Origin: an uncultured Bacteroidia bacterium
GTDB lineage: Bacteria; Bacteroidota; Bacteroidia; Bacteroidales; UBA932
Direction: 5' to 3'
NCBI GenBank assembly: GCA_902784785.1
Contig: CACZWF010000010.1
Coordinates: forward strand, 40,865-104,864
Length of the DNA: 64,000 bases
Below the pieces are notes generated by a model. The model saw nothing but the letters and a program-made list of their open reading frames with translations, was not told where the DNA came from and did not search any database. The position numbers and the translations under genes are program-made. Position 1 is the stretch's first letter. Every line of letters starts with the position of its first letter. Below are positions 8,170 to 16,078 of the stretch, in pieces.

Positions 8170-10299
8170 CTATCGGACCAGGACCAGTTCGTTCAGAATG
8201 CGGTCCAGGCCCATATAGGCATCCAGCACCCAGAGGGCGTAGCGGATATCCACACAGACACATTTGTTGTACTCAGGCGTGTAGGACACATCACTGGCCA
8301 GCGACTCGGCATTGCCGTCAAAGGCCAGACCCACCAACTCGCCCCGGGCATTGAGCACCGGTGAGCCGGAATTGCCGCCCGTGATGTCGTTGTCGGTGAT
8401 GAAGTCCACCTTCATTCCGCCTTTGCCCCAGCCGTTCCAACCTTTTCCAGGGGCCTTCTTCAAGGCCTTCAACACATCTTCCCGCAAAGCGAAATCGTAG
8501 TCTTTCGGGTTGTGTTTTTTCAAAATCTGGCACGGCGTGGTGTACCAGGGTTTCCGGATATCCTTGGTCTTCATACGCCCGACGCGACCGTAGGTGACGC
8601 GCAGCGTGGAATTGGCGTCGGGATATTGGGTGACGCCTTTGTCCTTGTACATTTCGTACAACGCGACCTTATACGTACGGTTGACACCGCTCAGGGCCTG
8701 ATAATCCTTTGTCCGCTGGAAGTCGGCGATTTTCATTTCGTGGAAGAAACGCCGCAGCGAATCCTTCGGCATCACCTCCTTGATGAGTTGCAACCGCGCC
8801 AGACTGTCCTCGCGACAGGTGATCGGAGCCGAAAGTCGGCCGTCCGTGAGCGGGCTCTGCTTCCACAAAGAGGCGCTCATGGCCGCATAATCATTCCCAT
8901 AACGCTTGCGCAAGGCTTTGTGGAACGCACTCATATAGGCCGTATCGAGTTTCTCATACCAGAAGGTCAAAGCCATCTCGAAAATTTTCCGCTCCAGCTC
9001 CATATCCAGCCCTTCCCATTCCTTGGGCTCGCAACGGCCCTTGACCGTGGACAGACGGGTGGCGAAAATGGAAACCGCCGTGGCCCGCACCATCGTTTCC
9101 TGGAACAGCGTCACGCGGAACTTGGTCGTCTCCGCCGCCCGGTACAGGGAATCCATCTCGTGAAGCAATCCGCCCCATTTCACCCGACGCAAGGAATCTC
9201 CGTCAATCCATTCCTGCAATTCCTTTTCCGTCCGCTGCTTTTCCGACACCACATCGAAGCGTTTGCAGCACGCTTCCTGCATCTGCTGCAGTTCCTGAAG
9301 ATTGCTCAAGGAAAAAAATTTGTCGGCATAGTTGAGCCGCACCTGCGGATCGGCGTTCATCGCCTCTTTCATCAGCCGCATCTTCTCGGTCCGGATGGCG
9401 TTGGCCAGAGGCAGCGTCACCTCCTGCTGCAGACGCACCTTAAAGGAAGAACTATAACGGTCGGTGGTGCCCGGATAACCAATGACCATCGCGTAATCCT
9501 TTTCTTTCAATCCCTTGACGGAGATTTTCAAAGGTTTGTCAAAATGCGCGGGTTTGTTGTCGGGAGAATACTCCGCCGGCGTTCCATCGGGAGCGGCATA
9601 CACCCGGTAAAGGGCGAAATCGCATTTCTGTTGCGGCCACTGCCAATTGTCGATATCCCCGCCGAAAGCGGCCAGACACACGGGCGGAGCCGCCACCAGA
9701 CGCACATCTTTGTACTCCTTATACAGGCAGATGTAATACTTGCTGCCGCCCCACATAGAGGCCAGCTGGGCGCTCAAACCACTTTGCGCCTCGTATTTCT
9801 TTTCCAGATTCCAACTCAACTTGCGGAAGCCCATCGTGGGGTTTTTGGTGGGATTGGCCTTCAGAAACGCCATCACCTCATCCGTGACATCCAGCACCTG
9901 CTTGAGAAACTGCACGGTCTTTCCCTTGATGGGAATTTCATCCGCCAAGGTCTCCGCGCGGAGGCCTTCTTCCAAATAGTTCTTCTGCGGGGTGCTGAGG
10001 GCGTGCAAATCCGAATAGGCGCAATGGTGATTGGTAATCAGCAGTCCGTCGTGAGAAATGATGCTGCCCGTCCCCATAAACTCCAACGACACGATGGCAT
10101 CACTCAGCGTGGCGCCCGGCGCGTCGGCGTCATAAATGGCCTTGGCAGGAAGAGCGAGTCCCCTTTCCTGCATTTTCTTTTCCAACGCCGCATCGATGGC
10201 ATTGATCAGAAACATACCCTCGTCGGCAAAGGCCCACAGGGCGCTGAGCGACAACAAAGCAGTCAGGAAAACCCGACGCAAACAAGATGACAATTTCAC
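8170..10299 (-). CDS. dpp7: S46 family dipeptidyl-peptidase, DPP7-type
   Basis: Periplasmic serine exopeptidase that removes N-terminal dipeptides, supporting peptide use in Bacteroidota. 709 residues with a signal peptide (about 1-25). The trypsin-like triad is visible: His in TNHHCAY (about 91-92), Asp in GGDIDNWQWP, and Ser in GGNSGSPVLN near the C-terminus. In S46 enzymes the residue 18 after the catalytic serine decides specificity: arginine gives Asp/Glu-specific DPP11 and glycine gives DPP7. Here the motif is AFDGN, so glycine, pointing to hydrophobic P1 preference. The stop is TAG. It lies 6 bases after the 4Fe-4S protein gene and is probably cotranscribed with it. Confidence 0.93.
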   Translation of the reverse strand: MKLSSCLRRVFLTALLSLSALWAFADEGMFLINAIDAALEKKMQERGLALPAKAIYDADAPGATLSDAIVSLEFMGTGSIISHDGLLITNHHCAYSDLHALSTPQKNYLEEGLRAETLADEIPIKGKTVQFLKQVLDVTDEVMAFLKANPTKNPTMGFRKLSWNLEKKYEAQSGLSAQLASMWGGSKYYICLYKEYKDVRLVAAPPVCLAAFGGDIDNWQWPQQKCDFALYRVYAAPDGTPAEYSPDNKPAHFDKPLKISVKGLKEKDYAMVIGYPGTTDRYSSSFKVRLQQEVTLPLANAIRTEKMRLMKEAMNADPQVRLNYADKFFSLSNLQELQQMQEACCKRFDVVSEKQRTEKELQEWIDGDSLRRVKWGGLLHEMDSLYRAAETTKFRVTLFQETMVRATAVSIFATRLSTVKGRCEPKEWEGLDMELERKIFEMALTFWYEKLDTAYMSAFHKALRKRYGNDYAAMSASLWKQSPLTDGRLSAPITCREDSLARLQLIKEVMPKDSLRRFFHEMKIADFQRTKDYQALSGVNRTYKVALYEMYKDKGVTQYPDANSTLRVTYGRVGRMKTKDIRKPWYTTPCQILKKHNPKDYDFALREDVLKALKKAPGKGWNGWGKGGMKVDFITDNDITGGNSGSPVLNARGELVGLAFDGNAESLASDVSYTPEYNKCVCVDIRYALWVLDAYMGLDRILNELVLVR

Positions 10300-10305
10300 T
10301 GGACT

Positions 10306-12381
10306 CTATTTTTTAGTTTCTACCGGAATCACTTCTCCTTCTTTACGGAAGGACAGGCGAGGTTTTTCCTGACGGACATCCCCCACCTTGTAGGTAATGG
10401 TCCAAGTCTCCGCCTGCAGCAACTCCCAGATACGCTGGGGCGTGACGGGAGCCGCATAACGGATTTGCAGGGCGGGCACATAGTCCCGGTTGAGCGTCAA
10501 CGCCAGCGAAATGACACCCTCCTCGTGGGAAATATGGTTGCTCAAGAAAGGCAGGGCGCGACGGACGATGGGTTTCTGGTAATTGGTGTCCGCCAACTCA
10601 TAGATAAACTGCTTCTTGCCGGCATACACCTCCGAACGCTTGGCCACGATACTGTCCGCATCCGGTTTGCTCTCCCTCAACTTCTTGGGCAGGGAAGAAG
10701 CGGCATAACGGCCGTTGTAAGAAGCGAAGAAACCGTCGAACATCTTCTCCAGGAACGCGGTGGTGGCGATGCTGTCCACCCCTTCTTCCATCCGAACAAA
10801 CTCGAGGTTCATCGGAGTCTTCTTGGTGCCGCCGCCGTGCAAAGGCATATCGAGACTCTTGCGGTTGACCATATCCTTGAACCAGGCCTCATCCAGGGTT
10901 TCAGCCGGGTCGGAATAAACGAGCACCTTGACTGGGCAGTCGAATTCGGACTCGAGTCCGTACACCCGCCTGCCACTGATGCGCATCTGCAAGCCCAGGT
11001 AGTTCAAATCGAGTTTGTCGTACATTTTCTCCACCCGGATGGTCTGAATCTTCAACTGCGGGACAGCCTTGTAGTCAGGTGAATTGATACGGAATCGGGA
11101 CGGAACGAAAATCGCCGTCTGGATCTTGTCGGCGTTGGTCACGGCCGGGTCGTAGAACACCTCGACGGTATGCGACTTGACATAGGTCTTGACGCGGTGC
11201 ACGCCGGGGACCTTCTGCATCCGGGCCTTGAAAGCCATCGAACTGCCGAAACACTTGACAGTGCGAAGTCCTTCCACCTGCACCTTCTCCATCTTGCCGG
11301 AAACCTGCTCCATATCCCACTCCTCGTCAATGGTAGGCAACTCATAGGAATTGCCGACGCAGAACGCGGCCACCGTCAGCACGACGGCCAGGCAAGCGGG
11401 AACCATTTTGGTCCAGGGCAACGGGACGCTCGTCTTCGGAGCGCCGACGCCGAGGGCCTTGTGCGGGCAAGCCCCGATGCAATCTCCGCAAAGGGTGCAA
11501 TCCACATCATTCATCCGGGCGCCATAGTGAAGGATATCGATGGCATACGGACATTCCTTTTCGCACAGGCCGCAACGGGTGCAAGCCAGTTCGTCGCGAA
11601 CGAGGGTCAACACCTGTCCTGCCGGCTTCTGCTTGAGAATTTCAAAGAGATAGCCGGTCAGGCAGAGGGCGCCCAGCAGCCAGGCCCAGTGCAACTGCAC
11701 GCCCAGCAGCGAAAGAATCCACCAAATCAAGATGATGCCGCCCAAGGGCAGATAGAACTTGAAACTGTTGCTGACAGCTCCCAGCGGGCAGATGTATTTG
11801 CACCAGAAACGGTCAATGAACAGCCCGAAAAGCACCACGGCCACCAGCGTGCAGATGCTGGCCCAGAGGACAATCTCCCCCTTGAAGCCGGTCGCCACCG
11901 CATAATACGGGTCGAACTTCTTACAGAACAGTTCGCTCGACGAGCAGGTCATATAGAAAATCCAGAACAGCAGTCCGTACTTGACCACACGCAGGACTTT
12001 GTCCAAAATGCTGCTGCGGGAAATGTTGAACGGACGGATATGCAAGACGCGACGCAAACGGCCCAGCAGGTCCTCCACCGTCCCGACGGGACAGAGATAG
12101 CCGCAGAACAATTTGCCCAGAAAAACGACAGCCGCCGCCAGCGCCAGGCCCATCACAATCTGCAAGGTGTTCATCGAACAAGGCAGGGAACCCCGCACCA
12201 GATAGGTGCCGAAGGCCTGCAAGCCGCCCATCGGGCACAAAGCCTCCGGGTCGGGCTTGTCCGTTTCGGGGAAGGCCAGGCCTACCAGCCCGGTCAAAAA
12301 TACAAGAATCGCCGCCAAAGACAGCCACTGCAGCAGGTACTTCGGCCAGTTACGCGCAAAAATAGAACTTTTCGTTTTCAT
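10306..12381 (-). CDS. NapH/CcoG-like 4Fe-4S membrane protein with C-terminal HMA-like domain
   Basis: 691 residues. The N-terminal half has about five or six membrane helices with two CxxxCP motifs (CGYLCPVG near 95, CKYICPLG near 197), as in NapH/NosR-type quinol-linked electron carriers. Two ferredoxin clusters follow: CTRCGLCEKECP and CTLCGDCIGACP (about 265-310). After a further helix comes a region resembling a heavy-metal-associated fold (MQKVPGVHRVKTYVKSHTVEVFYDP, residue about 395 onward, here split across the match), but the usual CxxC is reduced to one cysteine. A C-terminal region of about 250 residues is not recognised. Likely moves electrons across the inner membrane; the partner is unknown. 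Confidence 0.85.
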   Translation of the reverse strand: MKTKSSIFARNWPKYLLQWLSLAAILVFLTGLVGLAFPETDKPDPEALCPMGGLQAFGTYLVRGSLPCSMNTLQIVMGLALAAAVVFLGKLFCGYLCPVGTVEDLLGRLRRVLHIRPFNISRSSILDKVLRVVKYGLLFWIFYMTCSSSELFCKKFDPYYAVATGFKGEIVLWASICTLVAVVLFGLFIDRFWCKYICPLGAVSNSFKFYLPLGGIILIWWILSLLGVQLHWAWLLGALCLTGYLFEILKQKPAGQVLTLVRDELACTRCGLCEKECPYAIDILHYGARMNDVDCTLCGDCIGACPHKALGVGAPKTSVPLPWTKMVPACLAVVLTVAAFCVGNSYELPTIDEEWDMEQVSGKMEKVQVEGLRTVKCFGSSMAFKARMQKVPGVHRVKTYVKSHTVEVFYDPAVTNADKIQTAIFVPSRFRINSPDYKAVPQLKIQTIRVEKMYDKLDLNYLGLQMRISGRRVYGLESEFDCPVKVLVYSDPAETLDEAWFKDMVNRKSLDMPLHGGGTKKTPMNLEFVRMEEGVDSIATTAFLEKMFDGFFASYNGRYAASSLPKKLRESKPDADSIVAKRSEVYAGKKQFIYELADTNYQKPIVRRALPFLSNHISHEEGVISLALTLNRDYVPALQIRYAAPVTPQRIWELLQAETWTITYKVGDVRQEKPRLSFRKEGEVIPVETKK

Positions 12382-12396
12382 TCCAAAATCAGTTAA

Positions 12397-12430
12397 AAGC
12401 CTGCGTGCGGCAAGAGTCGGACGCAGGCTT
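12397..12430 (-). terminator. Rho-independent terminator after the FISUMP lipoprotein gene
   Basis: A perfect 10 bp stem (AAGCCTGCGT / ACGCAGGCTT) with a 14-base loop, followed on the minus strand by TTAAC. It lies 34 bases downstream of the gene ending at 12464 and separates it from the 4Fe-4S protein gene. Confidence 0.75.
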
Positions 12431-12463
12431 GCATTTCAGTTGCGGAATTTTATGGAAATCCTG

Positions 12464-13309
12464 CTATTTCTTATCTTTAATGCAGCGGACAGGAGCGGCA
12501 ATACGAAAACTCAGAATCGAACCGTTACAAGTATAGTCCGTAGCCGCTGCTTTATTGGTCATCGGCATAAAACCATAGAACTGCAAGTTCTTGATTCCGG
12601 AAGTCGCATCACCGGACGTATTGTACACAACAGCCGCATACGAAGAACCGCAGAAAAAAGTTGACGTAATTCGATCAGGAAAACCGGAAAGCCATCCTTG
12701 TATCAGAGCTTCTGTCTTGGTGACATCTTGAAATGAAACCATTCCGACAGGATTCATATTAAAGCCATCGGCATTCAAGTTAGCGAGAGAACAATTGCCA
12801 TTAACATAATAAGCCGCAGTTGCGACATCCGTTTGCTTCGAACACTTTCCGGCAATAGCCATAATTTCACTGAGCGTCGGAATATGCCAGCCTTCCGGGC
12901 AAATACCTTGCACGCCCTCCAAGGCCTGCGCAGCCTCGACCGTCGTCAAGTCACCGACCTTCAATCCCAGAGCGACCTCGGATTGATAGAGATAACCCTG
13001 GGACTTGATGACATCCGCATTGTCCGAAAAGACAAGACCCGTATGTTCTTCATTGACAACAAGAGGATTAAAAATACCGGCAGTCTTAGCCGTCTTATCG
13101 GAAGACGGAGTCAACCCTTCAGGAATATAACGAAGGTTTTCTGCCATCCAGGTCCTGCCATCTTTCAGCGTTACCGTTTTATATCGTTCTCCCTGATAAA
13201 CGATATAGTTTTCATCCGGAGCGGGAGTATCAGGATTGGATGTGGAATTGTCTTTGTTGCAAGCAACAAAAAGAAGACCAATGGTCAGAAAATAAAATGC
13301 TTTTTTCAT
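12464..13309 (-). CDS. FISUMP-domain lipoprotein
   Basis: 281 residues from the ATG at 13309; a nearby promoter (13334-13341) leaves no room for the longer frame. The lipoprotein signal ends in LLFVACNKD with the lipid-bearing cysteine near residue 17. The body shows the Fibrobacter succinogenes major paralogous domain: tVTLKDGRTWMAENLRY, then GICPEGWHIPTLSEI and a C-terminal SFRIAAPVRCIKD. Such surface lipoproteins have a C-lectin-like fold and unknown ligands. It is flanked by its own promoter and terminator and so is monocistronic. Confidence 0.85.
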   Translation of the reverse strand: MKKAFYFLTIGLLFVACNKDNSTSNPDTPAPDENYIVYQGERYKTVTLKDGRTWMAENLRYIPEGLTPSSDKTAKTAGIFNPLVVNEEHTGLVFSDNADVIKSQGYLYQSEVALGLKVGDLTTVEAAQALEGVQGICPEGWHIPTLSEIMAIAGKCSKQTDVATAAYYVNGNCSLANLNADGFNMNPVGMVSFQDVTKTEALIQGWLSGFPDRITSTFFCGSSYAAVVYNTSGDATSGIKNLQFYGFMPMTNKAAATDYTCNGSILSFRIAAPVRCIKDKK

Positions 13310-13333
13310 AATTAAATTATTAAAATTTGACAA

Positions 13334-13364
13334 CAAAGTTATAATAAAAAAAGATAAAATCCAA
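13334..13364 (-). promoter_or_regulatory. Promoter of the FISUMP lipoprotein gene
   Basis: The minus strand carries TAACTTTG (13341-13334) preceded by TTGG about 20 bases upstream. Transcription would begin near 13327, giving a leader of under 20 bases to the ATG at 13309. Confidence 0.6.
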
Positions 13365-13389
13365 CCTTCATTTCATTATATTTTTATAT

Positions 13390-14904
13390 TTAAAAACTAT
13401 AGCCGAGCCCCAAAGAAGCATAGGCCCGCCAAGAGGCAGGAAGGAAGCGCACGCCGAAAGCCCTCTCATAAGCAGCGTCGGCACGCAGATACAAGCCTTT
13501 CACCTGACGGATATTCCAACGGAATCCGGCATCCAAACACGAACGGGGAACGGTGTCATACTCAATGATACAATGCTCGTGATCGCGCAGGCGATCCGGC
13601 TCCTGCGGGGTGACCGAAGGGTCAATTGAGCGAAGCCCTTGCTCCCACGCCCTGCCTCCTTTTCCAGAAAGACCCATTTGAATTTCAAAATCCCCCACAC
13701 ATACGGACGCCTGTGTCCACACCTGGCCAAATGCGAGATCCAGACGGTCATAATAAGGATAGGTCAGATAGGAGCGTCCATTACGATAAGCACCCTCCAA
13801 GTGAACACACAGCGTCCAAAGCGGTTGTCCTTTCGCTGCTTTCCACTGATGCCTCCATCCAACGGACAATCGAGCCAGCAGGCGGTCGGAGACAGAACGA
13901 TAGGCATAAATGACCGGTATAACAACACCATTCCGAGACACTTTTTCCATCACGGCTTCTTCCAAACGATCGCTGCGGGAAAAAGCCTCCACTGTCCATA
14001 TATCCGACCCTGTGTCGTATCGCCAGTCTGCTTGCGCTTCCCAGCCGGGGAATCGGAACCAATTATAGCCCTTTTCTCCGACTTGGCCTTTTGTCCAAAG
14101 ACCACCCAAAGAGAGCGCCATTCCACCTTTACGCCATTCTAAACGGCCTCCATCCGCATTCTGTGAAACAGGAAATACATTCACGCCGGCCTCATTCAAA
14201 TGAAGACCATCTCCATCCCAGAGTTGAAGCGTCCCATAAGATAGACCTTTATTCAAAAAGGCATAGTAACTCTCCGCTTTTGCAGAACCCAATTGCTCTG
14301 CCTTGATTTGCTCCACGCGTTTGCGGTGTCGATAAGAGATTTGAAGGAAATGTCCCGATTTGAAACGATAGGCAAACGTGGGCTCTATATCCAAATCCAT
14401 CGCATAAGTGGTGTGGCGGATATCCTTTTTCTTTACATAATTGGCCGACATAAAGCGGACGCTGCCGCCCAGGATCCAACCGGCGCCCAATTCCACCCCC
14501 AGGCCGCCTCGGAGGCGATAACACTGCGAAGATTTGTCCGAGGGAGTAAAATCCAGCACATCGACGGGAAACAGATCGGGCTGGAAAAACATCGATCCGG
14601 TCATTCCAGACCCGAAAAACTGGTCGAAAGAGAAAGCCCCCGAGAATGAAACCTTTTTCAAATGACGGACACCCTCTGCCCGAGCGCCGAAGGACCATTG
14701 CGAAGAACTGCCATAATCGGGTCTGAAACCACCTTGCTCAGTACCCCCGTACAGTTCGGCTGAAATCCGACTATCCGCCTGGTTCTCCCGAAGTGAACAC
14801 TGCGCCCGAGCCTGAAGGGCGGTAAACACCCCTGAGACGAGCAGCCACAAGAAAAACCAGCGGCCCAGCAAGCTACTGACGGAGAAGAGGCGTGTCGGTT
14901 TCAT
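13390..14904 (-). CDS. DUF6850-like outer-membrane beta-barrel protein
   Basis: 504 residues from the ATG at 14904, chosen because a signal peptide follows directly (about 1-33, ending ALQARAQ). The mature protein is a long series of beta strands with an early SFSGAFSFDQFFGSGMTG segment and ends in LGLGYSF, an outer-membrane insertion signature. Its start lies inside the DUF4876 gene (32-base overlap), indicating coupled translation. In Bacteroidota this family is found beside DUF4876 proteins and TonB receptors (recalled from general knowledge). The function is unknown. Confidence 0.75.
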   Translation of the reverse strand: MKPTRLFSVSSLLGRWFFLWLLVSGVFTALQARAQCSLRENQADSRISAELYGGTEQGGFRPDYGSSSQWSFGARAEGVRHLKKVSFSGAFSFDQFFGSGMTGSMFFQPDLFPVDVLDFTPSDKSSQCYRLRGGLGVELGAGWILGGSVRFMSANYVKKKDIRHTTYAMDLDIEPTFAYRFKSGHFLQISYRHRKRVEQIKAEQLGSAKAESYYAFLNKGLSYGTLQLWDGDGLHLNEAGVNVFPVSQNADGGRLEWRKGGMALSLGGLWTKGQVGEKGYNWFRFPGWEAQADWRYDTGSDIWTVEAFSRSDRLEEAVMEKVSRNGVVIPVIYAYRSVSDRLLARLSVGWRHQWKAAKGQPLWTLCVHLEGAYRNGRSYLTYPYYDRLDLAFGQVWTQASVCVGDFEIQMGLSGKGGRAWEQGLRSIDPSVTPQEPDRLRDHEHCIIEYDTVPRSCLDAGFRWNIRQVKGLYLRADAAYERAFGVRFLPASWRAYASLGLGYSF

Positions 14905-16078
14905 AAAAATCACTCGAAGAATTATTGGTATCCCACAAGATGGTATAACCCTCGTCCAGGGACGCTTCCTCATCAATACGACGCGTGAGCGCCCGTCCCT
15001 TGTATGTTTCCATCTGATAGACAAATCCCACATCTTGATGGGGAGGCAGACGCTTGACGTTACCGGTAGATGAGCCGTTGAACACCTCAACGGCATCTTT
15101 CACCCATTCCCAAGGCACTGTCACCACCACGTCCGAACTATTGCCGGGCGTCACCCGGACCACCCCTTCCTGCCGGACAAAATTTTCGATGCTCATCCCC
15201 TGAGCCTTGAAAATTAAGAATGTGGGAGAGTTGATGGATATCGTGTTGGCATTGGCTTGTCCTGTTTTAATCACCACATCCAAGATATGGTCCTGTCGAA
15301 TCTGGTCTCCGGGAGCCGGGTGGTAAGTCGTATTGGGAAAATAAGTGGGATTATAGCAGACAAAACAGTCGGGACGGTTGAGGTTGACCGAGAGCGGATA
15401 TTCCTGTGTGTGGTCGATGGCTCCGCGCAAGGCGATGATGGCATCCTCTCCGGGAGCTAACGGGAAAGTGGTCCCATCTCCAGGGAAACGCCAGACCACC
15501 GTCACGATGGGAGCGAAGGAAGGAAAAGAGCCATCCGCATTCAACCAGTTGTTGGCGCCTGTGGAGTTGTAAGGACTCATCGTACCGAAGCACAGACTGT
15601 CAAGGTATTGCACGCTGCTTCCGTTGTTGTGCAACACCACATATTGGTCGCTTTGATAGCTGCCCTCCTTGGGAGCCTTGCTGCAGCCCCCCACATAGAG
15701 TTCGCGAATCAACAAAGGCGAAGCCTCGGAATAGACAAGGTCCAGACTAGCATTCAAGTCCGCAGAAATGACAAAGTCAGAGGTCCCGTTGAACAGATTG
15801 CGAGAACGATAACGATCACTCACGGAAACACGATAGATACCTGCCGTCAAACGAAGGCCTATTTCACCATTCACATTCGTGACAACTTGGTATTCCGCCC
15901 CGGAGAACTTCTCGCTCACCAAGACGGGAACCCCCTCCCGCACCGCTTCTTCATATCCGGAAGGATAATTCAACCGGATATTTAATTGATACAAATCGGC
16001 CGGCCAGTTCCTCGAAGGATCTGCCGTACAAGCCGCCGCTAGGATCAAGGCCAACCATATGAAAGTTTTTCTCATCAT
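14873..16078 (-). CDS. DUF4876-like lipoprotein
   Basis: 401 residues from the ATG at 16078. The start context is ATGATGA, overlapping the stop of the TonB receptor gene. The lipoprotein signal has its lipobox near residue 17 (ILAAACTADP). An N-terminal beta-sandwich-like module (to about residue 115) is followed by the segment IRELYVGGCSKAPKEGSYQ typical of DUF4876, with later WRFPGDGTTFPLAPG. Probably a surface partner of the adjacent TonB receptor. The ligand is unknown. Confidence 0.78.
   Translation of the reverse strand: MMRKTFIWLALILAAACTADPSRNWPADLYQLNIRLNYPSGYEEAVREGVPVLVSEKFSGAEYQVVTNVNGEIGLRLTAGIYRVSVSDRYRSRNLFNGTSDFVISADLNASLDLVYSEASPLLIRELYVGGCSKAPKEGSYQSDQYVVLHNNGSSVQYLDSLCFGTMSPYNSTGANNWLNADGSFPSFAPIVTVVWRFPGDGTTFPLAPGEDAIIALRGAIDHTQEYPLSVNLNRPDCFVCYNPTYFPNTTYHPAPGDQIRQDHILDVVIKTGQANANTISINSPTFLIFKAQGMSIENFVRQEGVVRVTPGNSSDVVVTVPWEWVKDAVEVFNGSSTGNVKRLPPHQDVGFVYQMETYKGRALTRRIDEEASLDEGYTILWDTNNSSSDFYETDTPLLRQ

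Noticed and set aside
8512-10290. Very long open frames opposite real genes (also 32701-35109, 37998-40112, 43631-45550, 25561-27018)
   Set aside because: They lie antisense to clearly recognised genes, have no signal, motif or start context, and result from high GC and codon bias of the real strand.
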